A stretch of DNA of 33,298 nucleotides from Anabaena sp. UHCC 0204 (GTDB lineage Bacteria; Cyanobacteriota; Cyanobacteriia; Cyanobacteriales; Nostocaceae): positions 1 to 33,298 of the forward strand of contig NZ_VIKW01000043.1 of the NCBI RefSeq assembly GCF_009711975.1, given 5' to 3'. Positions 7,655 through 15,323 of the stretch are shown here, piece after piece. Under the pieces are notes generated by a model. That model made no database searches. It was not told where the DNA came from and saw nothing but the letters and a program-made list of their open reading frames with translations. Numbering within the stretch: position 1 is the stretch's first letter; the number at the start of each line of letters is the position of its first letter. The position numbers and the translations under genes were made by a program.

Positions 7655-7938
7655 GGATGCTTTTCTACATTATCTAAAACGCCACTACGAATCATCATCT
7701 GTGGCCAAATTAATAGAAAAAACCCCATCCAAATTAATAACGGAATAGAGACTAAAACTGTCAGCCAAAAAGTTTTAAATATTAACCAACTACCACTAAT
7801 TAATGTCACAGATGTGAGGATAATTGACCAAGGTTGACACCACCAAGGTTTATATTTCCAAGGGCTAACTGTTTCTTGTTCAGACATTTTTATGTTAAAA
7901 ATTTGATGTTTATGAATGCAGGAGTGAAAAGAAAGCAA
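7651..7938 (-). CDS. Small conserved cyanobacterial membrane protein (DUF6737-like)
   Basis: A small protein with the motif WKYKPWWCQPWSIILTSVTL followed by two hydrophobic helices (about residues 38-58 and 60-80 of the long form). It matches my memory of the DUF6737 family of short cyanobacterial membrane proteins, whose function is unknown. The ATG at 7887 (MSEQETVSPW) is preferred over 7938, because the extra 17 residues look like non-conserved leader. Its stop overlaps that of the antiporter gene in convergent orientation, so the two transcripts share 3' sequence. Confidence 0.7.
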   Translation of the reverse strand: MLSFHSCIHKHQIFNIKMSEQETVSPWKYKPWWCQPWSIILTSVTLISGSWLIFKTFWLTVLVSIPLLIWMGFFLLIWPQMMIRSGVLDNVEKHP

Positions 7939-7980
7939 AAACGCAAAGCAAGGATTTAAAAAATTTGATTGATTGTAGGT

Positions 7981-8433
7981 TTACCTACCATCAGGATTCC
8001 ATTTATCTAGAGATATGTATTGATTTTGGACTAAATCTAAAGCCTCTACCACACCGCTGGGATTCGATACACGAAACCAATAAATCGGACTAGTCGTTTT
8101 ATCAGAGTGATTCTCAATTACGCTAACTACATAGTAAGGTTCATCAGCGGTAGGATAACTATCAATCCTTGATGAAACCCGAATACTTCCTCTGGATAGT
8201 CGCTGAATTTCGCGGGCTTTCCGCTGCACTTTTGGTAAACTCCAAACTAAATCTAGAGCTTTTTTTTCATCGAGTATTGTAGTTGAATTAGATACAATTA
8301 ATACCTGCTCAGGTGGATTATTAAAACTTTGATCAATGGTTGAATGTCCTACTAACATAACTATGAATGAAGCCATTAAAGGCTGATAGTTTACTTTTTC
8401 GTTTACTTTTTCGCTCAAGTTACCTCTCGGCAT
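7981..8433 (-). CDS. Hypothetical protein with hydrophobic N-terminus
   Basis: A 150-aa protein I do not recognise. A moderately hydrophobic stretch (YQPLMASFIVMLVGHS, about residues 16-31) could be a signal anchor. The rest is soluble, with KALDLVWSLPKVQRKAREIQ near residues 58-77 and a beta-rich tail YYVVSVIENHSDKTTSPIYW then FRVSNPSGVV. The charged helix followed by a strand pattern is reminiscent of PepSY-like domains of secreted proteins, but this is a weak resemblance. It is divergent from the secreted-protein gene at 8670. A real gene is likely, given its length and cyanobacterial context. Confidence 0.55.
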   Translation of the reverse strand: MPRGNLSEKVNEKVNYQPLMASFIVMLVGHSTIDQSFNNPPEQVLIVSNSTTILDEKKALDLVWSLPKVQRKAREIQRLSRGSIRVSSRIDSYPTADEPYYVVSVIENHSDKTTSPIYWFRVSNPSGVVEALDLVQNQYISLDKWNPDGR

Positions 8434-8669
8434 TTTTATTAACCTCCATAAAAACCTAATTACTTACAGCATTTATTTTACATTGGCTGTATATCAGTAT
8501 TATACCAGATGTGATCCCCATGATAAAAATAGTATCCCAATATCACATTACAAATTAAAAAACTGTTATTTAGGTCACATTTTTCTGTGGCACAGATACC
8601 ATTAAGTGATAATTTTTCAAGTAAAATTAGTATACATGATCACTTTTATTGCCTGTGGGAGGGCTAATT
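8434..8669. other. Divergent intergenic region, AT-rich
   Basis: The 236 bp between two divergent genes must hold both promoters. It contains TGTGATCCCCATGATA, GTCACATTTTTCTGTGGC and several AT runs, but no perfect NtcA (GTA-N8-TAC) or CRP-type palindrome was found. No hidden gene was seen. GGAGGG at 8658-8663 is the ribosome binding site of the downstream gene. Confidence 0.4.
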
Positions 8670-9158
8670 ATGCAAGAGCGTCATCTCCGGCTTCAGTCTC
8701 AATTAGGATGGTTTTTGACTCTAATTACATCTATGATGGCTACATCTGTCTTGGCAGAAACAGCCAATTTTGGTAGTTTGAAATTATCACCAGGTTTTGC
8801 AGCGTCCCAAGGAACAACTTCTGGATATACAGGTGGTGCTTATTCCTTATCTGCTATCAGCAATCGTGACCTCGATAAAAATCTCTGTATCGGCTTTGCT
8901 GACCCTAATCCTGATCACATCCTCGTTTTAGAGAAAGATTTTGACAACCTGAAAATCTTAGTGAACAGTGGTGGTAATGATACAACTTTACTGATCAAAG
9001 GACCAGATGATCAAACAATCCGTTGCGGTGATGATACTGGTCGAAGCAAAGATGCTAGTGTGAGCAATAAGAAATGGAGACAAGGCACATATCACATTTG
9101 GGTAGGTATGTTTGATCAAGGCGTAAAACGCAACTATGTATTAACGGTGCAGCAATAG
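8670..9158 (+). CDS. Secreted hypothetical protein
   Basis: A protein of 162 aa from the ATG at 8670, which has a strong GGAGGG ribosome binding site 6 bp upstream; a TTG seven codons earlier is less likely. The N-terminus is a signal peptide, with the hydrophobic core WFLTLITSMMATSVLA and probable cleavage after VLA-ET. The mature part is beta-rich, with two cysteines (in KNLCIGFAD and TIRCGDDTG) that may form a disulfide. It ends in GTYHIWVGMFDQGVKRNYVL, similar to bacterial pre-peptidase C-terminal or other secreted beta-sandwich domains. Expected location is the periplasm or outside the cell. Function is unknown. Confidence 0.75.
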   Translation: MQERHLRLQSQLGWFLTLITSMMATSVLAETANFGSLKLSPGFAASQGTTSGYTGGAYSLSAISNRDLDKNLCIGFADPNPDHILVLEKDFDNLKILVNSGGNDTTLLIKGPDDQTIRCGDDTGRSKDASVSNKKWRQGTYHIWVGMFDQGVKRNYVLTVQQ

Positions 9159-9275
9159 AAACAATCCCTCTTTTTTCGTTACTACTACGTTTATTTTTTA
9201 ATTGCTTAACCCCAATTACCAAGTCACGATAAGATGAGATAGTAGCTTGTTGTGCTATCCAAGGGTACTATCTCG

Positions 9276-10028
9276 ATGTTTTCTAGACTCCGTGCCGACT
9301 TTCGCATTATCTTTGAACGTGACCCCGCTGCCCGCAATTGGTTAGAGGTTTTGTTCTGCTATCCTGGTTTGCAAGCCCTAATTTTCCACCGCTTTGCTCA
9401 CGGGTTGCGTAGTATTCGTATTCCTTTTTTCCCCCGATTAATTTCTCATATTGCTCGGTTTTTAACTGGTATTGAAATTCACCCAGGGGCGGTGATTGGT
9501 CAAGGAGTATTTATTGATCACGGAATGGGAGTGGTCATTGGAGAGACAGCTATTATCGGAGATTATGCCCTAATTTACCAAGGTGTCACCCTGGGGGGTA
9601 CTGGTAAAGAAAGCGGTAAACGTCACCCCACATTAGGCGAAAATGTCGTTGTTGGTGCTGGGGCAAAAGTTTTAGGAAATATCGAAATTGGTGATAATGT
9701 CCGCATTGGCGCTGGTTCAGTGGTATTGAGAGATGTACCATCTAGTTGTACAGTTGTCGGTGTACCTGGACGTATTATTTACCGTTCTGGAGTCCGGGTT
9801 GCGCCTCTAGAACACAGCAACTTACCAGACTCAGAAGCTCAAGTAATTCGCACTTTAGTTGACCGCATTGAAGCACTAGAAGAGCAAATTCAAGCTCTCC
9901 AAACTCCGGAAAGGACTTCAGTTTTAGCAGGTACATTCATTCACAAAGATGAATTACCAAAAGAACACAACTTTTGCAATATCCGAGATAAGAAGATCCA
10001 GGAATTCTTTGATGGTGCAGGGATTTAA
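9276..10028 (+). CDS. cysE: Serine O-acetyltransferase
   Basis: CysE acetylates L-serine with acetyl-CoA to O-acetylserine, the carbon skeleton for cysteine synthesis. The N-terminal helical part begins [20 protein letters not shown]. The left-handed beta-helix follows with hexapeptide repeats: [38 protein letters not shown], then [15 protein letters not shown] and [20 protein letters not shown]. The catalytic histidines are in IHPGA and IDHGMG. The ATG at 9276 is preferred over the in-frame GTG at 9252, because the family starts here and AAGGG lies at 9261-9265. The C-terminal extension after residue 180 ([12 protein letters not shown]) is coiled-coil-like and typical of cyanobacterial forms. 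A hairpin follows the stop. Confidence 0.95.
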   Translation: MFSRLRADFRIIFERDPAARNWLEVLFCYPGLQALIFHRFAHGLRSIRIPFFPRLISHIARFLTGIEIHPGAVIGQGVFIDHGMGVVIGETAIIGDYALIYQGVTLGGTGKESGKRHPTLGENVVVGAGAKVLGNIEIGDNVRIGAGSVVLRDVPSSCTVVGVPGRIIYRSGVRVAPLEHSNLPDSEAQVIRTLVDRIEALEEQIQALQTPERTSVLAGTFIHKDELPKEHNFCNIRDKKIQEFFDGAGI

Positions 10029-10032
10029 TAAG

Positions 10033-10059
10033 AATCCCCGTCTCTCTAGAGCGGGGATT
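10033..10059. terminator. Hairpin between convergent cysE and PRC-barrel genes
   Basis: AATCCCCG (10033-10040) pairs with CGGGGATT (10052-10059) around an 11-nt loop, starting 5 bp after the cysE stop. There is no long T-run on either side. Position between convergent genes favours a bidirectional terminator. Confidence 0.6.
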
Positions 10060-10069
10060 GTCAAAAAAC

Positions 10070-11080
10070 TTAATATCCACCTTCTTCTTCGTATTCCACT
10101 TGTCTTTCCTTGACCTTTTTGGGAATATTGACTGGTTTGGGTGCATCATCCCAAGCATCACCGTCTAGATCATCATCATAGTCATCATAATCGTCAGCGT
10201 AAGTCTTTTTAGCAGGCTTGGGTTCGTATCTGGGTGCTTCTTGGTAACTATCTCTTACTGTTGCCTCACTCCAGTTATCTTCTTCGTCTTCTTCGTACTG
10301 AATTGACTCGTAGGAACGAGCTTTCATCACTTGGCGCTGGGGTCTTTCTTCTTCTATGTAGTCTTCAGTCCATTCTTCTTCTTGGTCTATGGGTTCAGGA
10401 ATTCGGACTTTTGGCCGGGGTACTTGGAGAGGAACACCACTAGGTAGCTGATTGCTGGGTGCAACTGTCCGGGGGGCGCTATAGCCAAATTCTTCTTCTG
10501 TGTCTCTTTCCCAAGGGGCTTTACCAATACCCAGCCGTTCTAAAACGCCTACGGTTAACTGGTTTACTCTTTCTTCAGCACCTTCAAAAACAATTAACCG
10601 ACTAGGACCTGTGCTGACAACTTCATCTATGGACAGTTCGTAGGTACTCAAAAACTGGTCAGGAATTTGGGGTAATCCCAAGGAGGCAATGACTATGGAG
10701 TATATTTTACCCGTTTCGCCATTAAATTTGAAGCCTCTCACTTTACCTAAAACTTCCCCAGTTTCAGTGATAACTTCCCAGTTCATGAGGTTGCTGAGAA
10801 TCTCTACTTCCACGTCATCAATGACATCTTCGTTATCAACTAAGATGACATCACCGATTTGGTTAATGGTGTTGAGATACATATTGCGAGGCAGACTAGA
10901 TATAGAGATCAGGCTGTCTCGCAAACTAAGCGCCACCACTTCTCTTTGATCAACATCAACCCAGATTTGACTCACGATACCTAACCGCTTGCCATTATCG
11001 CGGGTGATCACTTGAGTGTTTAATATATCGGAACGTCTAATTACTTGTTCAGAGGTCATTCTATAGGTCGTCCTGTTCAC
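10070..11080 (-). CDS. PRC-barrel domain protein with acidic tail
   Basis: A 336-aa protein (329 aa from the ATG at 11059, MTSEQVIRRSDILN, preferred over the GTG at 11080). It contains two PRC-barrel-like beta domains: VITRDNGKRLGIVSQIWVDV at the start, and NWEVITETGEVLGKVRGFKF near residue 100. The last 150 residues are low-complexity and very acidic, with proline-arginine patches and DDYDDYDDDLDGDAWDD, probably disordered. PRC-barrel proteins are adaptors in ribosome maturation, photosynthetic reaction centres and other complexes; the cyanobacterial version has no firmly assigned role. A decayed smc 3' end lies directly upstream on the same strand, suggesting an ancestral smc-PRC gene order. 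Confidence 0.85.
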   Translation of the reverse strand: MNRTTYRMTSEQVIRRSDILNTQVITRDNGKRLGIVSQIWVDVDQREVVALSLRDSLISISSLPRNMYLNTINQIGDVILVDNEDVIDDVEVEILSNLMNWEVITETGEVLGKVRGFKFNGETGKIYSIVIASLGLPQIPDQFLSTYELSIDEVVSTGPSRLIVFEGAEERVNQLTVGVLERLGIGKAPWERDTEEEFGYSAPRTVAPSNQLPSGVPLQVPRPKVRIPEPIDQEEEWTEDYIEEERPQRQVMKARSYESIQYEEDEEDNWSEATVRDSYQEAPRYEPKPAKKTYADDYDDYDDDLDGDAWDDAPKPVNIPKKVKERQVEYEEEGGY

Positions 11081-11167
11081 TTAGCGTGCCGTAGGCAATC
11101 TCGAATCTGGTTTATGTATAAACTATTTTTAACAGAAACTTGACAATTACCAATTGTCAATTGTTAA

Positions 11168-11415
11168 TTACCTGTCACCTGTTGTCTCTAACTTAATACC
11201 CAAAACTTGAGTATGCGTCCTTCTGGCTTGAGTTACGCCAATTGTGCGCTGTACTGATTCTATCATTAGACGGCGCAAACTCACAACATAAACTGGGCTT
11301 GTTCTGTCTGTTGTTTCATCATTCTAGCTAATCGTTCCCCGTTTGACCCATCTAAAAATATATCAACTTTATCAAAGGCGTAAAATGGAGATGGATGGCA
11401 GCTTCGGAGTAATTG
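11168..11415 (-). pseudogene. Decayed 3' end of smc (chromosome segregation ATPase)
   Basis: Read on the minus strand, LVALQ, then [20 protein letters not shown], then [15 protein letters not shown] match the Walker B/C-terminal region of SMC (typically [20 protein letters not shown]). After the TGA at 11281-11283 the protein continues in the next frame as [20 protein letters not shown] then [11 protein letters not shown], the normal SMC terminus. One base is missing in what should be Met-Val-Val. The catalytic Walker B Glu is also replaced by Lys (FDKVD). Upstream of about 11415 the SMC sequence ends in a GC-rich repeat. Only the last 80 or so codons remain, so this locus cannot make SMC. 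Confidence 0.85.
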
Positions 11416-11590
11416 TAGGGCGACCAGAGGGGAAGGGAGCAGGGGGAGCAAGCCCTTCCTCTCTGCGCGGAACGAAGCGGAGCATGGGTAAGAAGCCCCG
11501 CCCTTCCAGGGCGCTCGGCTGGGGCGGGGTACAAGCTTTGTCCCAGTCTCTCCCCCCTGCTCCCCACTCCCTGCTCTCCTGCTTCTTTTG
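11416..11590. repeat. GC-rich foldable repeat element
   Basis: This block is markedly richer in GC than its surroundings. Its ends are imperfect inverted repeats (GGGAGCAGGGGGAG near 11426-11440 against CTCCCCCCTGCTCCCC near 11550). Inside, CCCCGCCC (11496-11503) pairs with GGGCGGGG (11522-11529). Similar C/G-rich intergenic patches are common in Nostocales. It adjoins the truncated smc fragment. All open frames inside it appear non-coding. Confidence 0.55.
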
Positions 11591-11622
11591 ACCACTCACC
11601 CTTATCATCTAACCCCGCAAAC

Positions 11623-13173
11623 TTACGCCCCTACAGACTCCTTGGCTGCATACAAGACTTCAGCCGAGATATCTTTAAAACCACGCTCACGGGCAAACTT
11701 TTCGGTATTTCGCTTCACTTTTCCGCGCACAAAACCAGGAATTTTATTCAATTCTGCTTGTCCATCTTTTGTCCAATTCAAACCAGATTCTGCGGAAATT
11801 CCTTTGGTAATTACTTCTTTTGTATCGTGTCCACCAAAGATTTCTAATAAGTGATCTTCCATTCCCAATGTGAAGGAATTGTAGATTAAATCTGTGATTT
11901 GATTTGTGCCTTCATAACCCATAAATGGTTTGTAACCAATTGGGAAATTCTGAACGTGAATAGGTGCTGCAATTACACCGCAAGGAATATCTAAACGTTT
12001 ACCAACGTGACGTTCCATCTGTGTACCAAATATAGCAGAAGGTTCAACGCGAGCGATCGCATCCCCAATTTCACCATGATCATCTGTAATTAATACTTCA
12101 TCGCAATATTCGCTCACCTGTTCTCTAAACCAGTCAGCATCATACTTGCAATAAGTACCAGCCCAAACAACGTGAATACCCATTTCCCGCGATAGAATCT
12201 TCGTTAAAGCTGCCGCATGGGTATTATCACCAAATACTACCGCTTTCTTCCCAGTCAAGTTCTGACAGTCAATAGAACGGGAGAACCAAGCAGCTTGGGA
12301 TACGTGCAGAGTTTGTTCATTAATGAAGTCTTCGTAATTAACTTCAGCGCCTTTTGTAGTGAGCGAAGTCGAACTATGGGCGTTAATCACCTGTTGAATT
12401 TTGCGGATACATCTGGCAGTTTCTACAACCCCCATAGGTGTAATATCTACGTAAGGTGTACCAAATTCTTCTTCTAAATATTTAGCCGTAGTTAACCCCA
12501 GTTCCCGATAGGGAATTAAGTTAAACCAAGCTTGAGGCAGATTTTTTAACTCGTGAACCAAAGCACCTTCAGGAATTACAGTATTTATCTCAATTCCCAA
12601 ATCAGCCATTAACCGTTTCAGTTCAGTGATATCGTGGTTATTGTGGAAACCCAGAGTAGAAATTCCGATAATGTTAACTGAGGGTTTAGCAGTTTTTCCT
12701 GCTGGTAATTCTCCCCGTTTCCGAGCTTTCTCAATGTAATATTGAACAATTTGTTGTAAAGTGCGGTCTGCGGCTTGTAATTCGTTGTAGCGGTAATGGT
12801 TCACATCCGCCAGCATTACGTCCCCTTTCGCTTCCAACTGCGCCCTTTCCACAAAGTTATGTAAGTCTTCTTGGAGAATGCTAGAGGTGCAGGTAGGGGT
12901 TAAAACGATTAAATCGGGGTGTTCCTCAGCATCTTTGCGAGTGATATTGTCTACTACTTTTTCTTGAGAACCACGGGCTAAAACGTTTCTATCAACCACG
13001 CTAGTTGTGACTGGGGTGAAATCTCTCTCCCGCGATAGCATAGAACGCATGACGTTAAAGTAATCATCACCGAGGGGCGCGTGCATGATTGCATGAACAT
13101 TTTTAAATGAACTAGCAATTCGTAAAGTGCCAATGTGGGCGGGTCCTGAATACATCCAGTAAGCTAATTTCAT
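11623..13173 (-). CDS. chlB: Light-independent protochlorophyllide reductase subunit B
   Basis: ChlB is half of the catalytic NB component of dark-operative protochlorophyllide reductase. With ChlN and the ATPase ChlL it reduces ring D of protochlorophyllide without light. The N-terminus [20 protein letters not shown] is diagnostic. Asp36 in APLGDDYF corresponds to the aspartate that, with three ChlN cysteines, ligates the 4Fe-4S cluster. The nitrogenase-like domain continues through [17 protein letters not shown] and [16 protein letters not shown]. The last 50 residues ([20 protein letters not shown]) form the PCP_red domain. Length, 516 aa, is normal. chlN and chlL are not in this window. 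A separate PCP_red protein lies at 19715-19894. Confidence 0.97.
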   Translation of the reverse strand: MKLAYWMYSGPAHIGTLRIASSFKNVHAIMHAPLGDDYFNVMRSMLSRERDFTPVTTSVVDRNVLARGSQEKVVDNITRKDAEEHPDLIVLTPTCTSSILQEDLHNFVERAQLEAKGDVMLADVNHYRYNELQAADRTLQQIVQYYIEKARKRGELPAGKTAKPSVNIIGISTLGFHNNHDITELKRLMADLGIEINTVIPEGALVHELKNLPQAWFNLIPYRELGLTTAKYLEEEFGTPYVDITPMGVVETARCIRKIQQVINAHSSTSLTTKGAEVNYEDFINEQTLHVSQAAWFSRSIDCQNLTGKKAVVFGDNTHAAALTKILSREMGIHVVWAGTYCKYDADWFREQVSEYCDEVLITDDHGEIGDAIARVEPSAIFGTQMERHVGKRLDIPCGVIAAPIHVQNFPIGYKPFMGYEGTNQITDLIYNSFTLGMEDHLLEIFGGHDTKEVITKGISAESGLNWTKDGQAELNKIPGFVRGKVKRNTEKFARERGFKDISAEVLYAAKESVGA

Positions 13174-13531
13174 CTAGTCTTCTTCCTTGACAACGTAAAT
13201 AACTATGAGTGCGTTTATTAAATTGGATTGTCGCAAAAGTTTCGACTAGAAAAGAATAAGGTTTTTTAAGGCTTTATTGGGTGATAAATTGCTCAAACCA
13301 TTTTACTGATTGGGGTTGAGCCTTCTATTTAAACAACATGAGTATTGTTTAAGTAAATAACTCTTAATAATTTGACAAATATTTGTATCAATTTTTGTAG
13401 ATAAATGTTGTTTTACTGATGATTTTATAGTGACATACTCCACACGCTCCCATTATGGTTTTGGCACGCTTGCACTAATAGAGTAAGTGTGAGTATCTGG
13501 GAAACTATTTATTGAAGACATTAACTGAGCC
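13174..13531. other. Intergenic region upstream of chlB
   Basis: No gene was seen in these 358 bp. Two inverted repeats stand out: TTAAACAA (13329-13336) with TTGTTTAA (13345-13352), 8-nt gap, an operator-like palindrome about 155 bp upstream of chlB; and ATACTCCACAC (13435-13445) with GTGTGAGTAT (13487-13496), one bulge and a 41-nt loop, about 35 bp after the methyltransferase stop. The region must hold the chlB promoter and the end of the methyltransferase transcript. Confidence 0.4.
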
Positions 13532-15166
13532 TTAAGAAAAAAGGTCTAGTTGTGTTTGTTGAACTTCCGTTTGTTTTTCAGCAGATTTCATCACTTCTAG
13601 AGTCAGAAGAATATCTAAACGTTTTTGTTCTTCGATGATTTCCTGTACGGTGACAATACGAATTGTATCTACAGGTTGACTCATATAGCGGCTTTTATAA
13701 ATTCCTGCTTCTTTAGCAGTTTTAATCATCTCTTTAGTAGGTGGTTTGAGAGTAATAAAAACCCCTAATGCTGCACCTGTGAGAGTAATTGTCCCTTGTA
13801 AATCTCGAATATCTCCAGATTTAACATTACCTGATTTTACCTGTAAAATAATCTTTTCTGGTTCATCTTGATCTCCTGTGAAATAAGCAATCCCATCAAT
13901 ACCTTTATCAGCACCTTTCTTTTGATTAATGGTGGCACGATTATTAGAATAGGTTAAAACTGCCCATTTTTCAAATTCTTTACGGGTACGATCATCTTTT
14001 TTCAATGCTAAAGCTTCCGCCGATTTCATATCTTTAGGAATACCACTAATATTAATAGTATCTAACACTCCTTTACCCAAAGATTCTTCTAATCTCTTGA
14101 GAATTAAACCAATGCTTTGATAGGTAATATCAATTCCAACCCACTGACGATTTAGTTTTTGTGAGACAGCTACTGTTGTTCCACAACCACAATAAGCATC
14201 CAATATTATATCACCTTCGTTGCTACTAGCTTTGATGATTCTTTCTAGTAGAGATTCAGGTTTTTGTGTGGGATATCCTAATAGTTCTTTATGCCAAGAA
14301 CGCAAAGCTTCTATATCATTCCAAGCATCTTGAACAGGTAATCCTTTACTTTCATCTAAATATCTTTTGATCCTAGCAACACGATTTTTAGTATAATAAA
14401 TTTTACCTTCTGCATCAAGTTTTTCCATTGTTGTTTTTGGACATCTCCACAATTTTGTAACTCCATTCCATTCATATTGATAACCACCACCAGCTAAACC
14501 AGCAGCACTTAAATTATCAGACATCCATTTTCTACCATCTTCATCCTGATATCTGTAATATTTATCAATATAGTTTTGCTCATATTTTTGATATACTTGA
14601 TTCCATGTGATTTTTAAACTTTTAGTATAGTAAAAAATTACATCATGAACGCTGCCATATTTACTGGAATCACTATGACCTGATGTCCGTTTCCAGACAA
14701 TTTCATTTTTAAAATCCCCACCCTGTGAACAAAAAATAGCATCTAAAATAGTTTTTAAATAATGAGAAGCACTTGGATCACAATGCAGATAGAAACTACC
14801 TGTAGATTTCAAAACTCTGTGAATTTCAGCAACCCGCAAAGTCATACTCACCAAGTATGCTAACAGGCTTCCTTTTCCTAGAACTTTTGTTAAACCAGAA
14901 ATCAGATCAATACTTTGAGATGTAAAATGACCTAGATAATTTTCTTGAATTTCTACTAAACCTTGATTGGCGTGATTATCCCATGTCCATGTATCTATAA
15001 AAGCCTGAGCTTGTGTTTGATCTTCTTTGCCGATATTATTATAAATTTGGTTATAATTACGTTTAGAATTAAATGGGGGATCAATATAGCAAAGATCAAC
15101 AGTTTCATCTTTAATATGTTTCCGTAATACTTCTAAATTATCCCCATAAAATAGCTGATTTACCAT
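13532..15166 (-). CDS. DNA methyltransferase fused to Mrr-type endonuclease domain
   Basis: A 544-aa protein from the ATG at 15166, chosen because GGAGGT (complement of 15174-15179) precedes it at good spacing; the in-frame start at 15193 lacks this. The N-terminal domain is a beta-class N4/N6 methyltransferase. Motif IV CYIDPPFNSKRNY (DPPF 29-32) comes first, then LGYPTQKP, then motif I LDAYCGCGTTVAVSQKLNRQ, where the usual DPFxGSGTT is DAYCGCGTT. The C-terminal domain has GADKGIDGIAYF and KIILQVKSGN (Asp424, Gln442-x-Lys444), the D...QxK site of Mrr-like nucleases. It probably modifies and cleaves DNA as a single-chain system, or is a methyltransferase with a methyl-directed nuclease. Recognition site is unknown. 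Confidence 0.88.
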   Translation of the reverse strand: MVNQLFYGDNLEVLRKHIKDETVDLCYIDPPFNSKRNYNQIYNNIGKEDQTQAQAFIDTWTWDNHANQGLVEIQENYLGHFTSQSIDLISGLTKVLGKGSLLAYLVSMTLRVAEIHRVLKSTGSFYLHCDPSASHYLKTILDAIFCSQGGDFKNEIVWKRTSGHSDSSKYGSVHDVIFYYTKSLKITWNQVYQKYEQNYIDKYYRYQDEDGRKWMSDNLSAAGLAGGGYQYEWNGVTKLWRCPKTTMEKLDAEGKIYYTKNRVARIKRYLDESKGLPVQDAWNDIEALRSWHKELLGYPTQKPESLLERIIKASSNEGDIILDAYCGCGTTVAVSQKLNRQWVGIDITYQSIGLILKRLEESLGKGVLDTINISGIPKDMKSAEALALKKDDRTRKEFEKWAVLTYSNNRATINQKKGADKGIDGIAYFTGDQDEPEKIILQVKSGNVKSGDIRDLQGTITLTGAALGVFITLKPPTKEMIKTAKEAGIYKSRYMSQPVDTIRIVTVQEIIEEQKRLDILLTLEVMKSAEKQTEVQQTQLDLFS

Positions 15167-15295
15167 AATTATTACCTCCAAAAGTAATATCATTCTACAC
15201 TTTGGCTTAAATTATACAGTACATTTAATTAATCATCTGGGATTGTAGTAAAGTTTAATATTTTTTATAATTTAGGCAGAGTTTCACATATTGCA

Positions 15296-15316
15296 TTACC
15301 TGTCAGAGACAGGTAA
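15296..15316. terminator. Perfect hairpin after the amine oxidase gene
   Basis: TTACCTGTC (15296-15304) pairs perfectly with GACAGGTAA (15308-15316) around a 3-nt loop. It begins 8 bp past the stop codon end of the copper amine oxidase gene (minus strand). There is no strong T-run, so it is a probable terminator or mRNA 3'-end stabiliser. Confidence 0.55.
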
Positions 15317-15323
15317 CGAGAAT

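Noticed and set aside
8434-8669. NtcA- or CRP-type operator
   Set aside because: Half-site-like TGTGA and GTCACA words occur but no properly spaced palindrome matches either consensus.
11281-11608. Several 70-105-codon frames on both strands
   Set aside because: They are open by chance in the GC-rich repeat. Only the short SMC-like segment in one of them is meaningful, and it is a decayed remnant.
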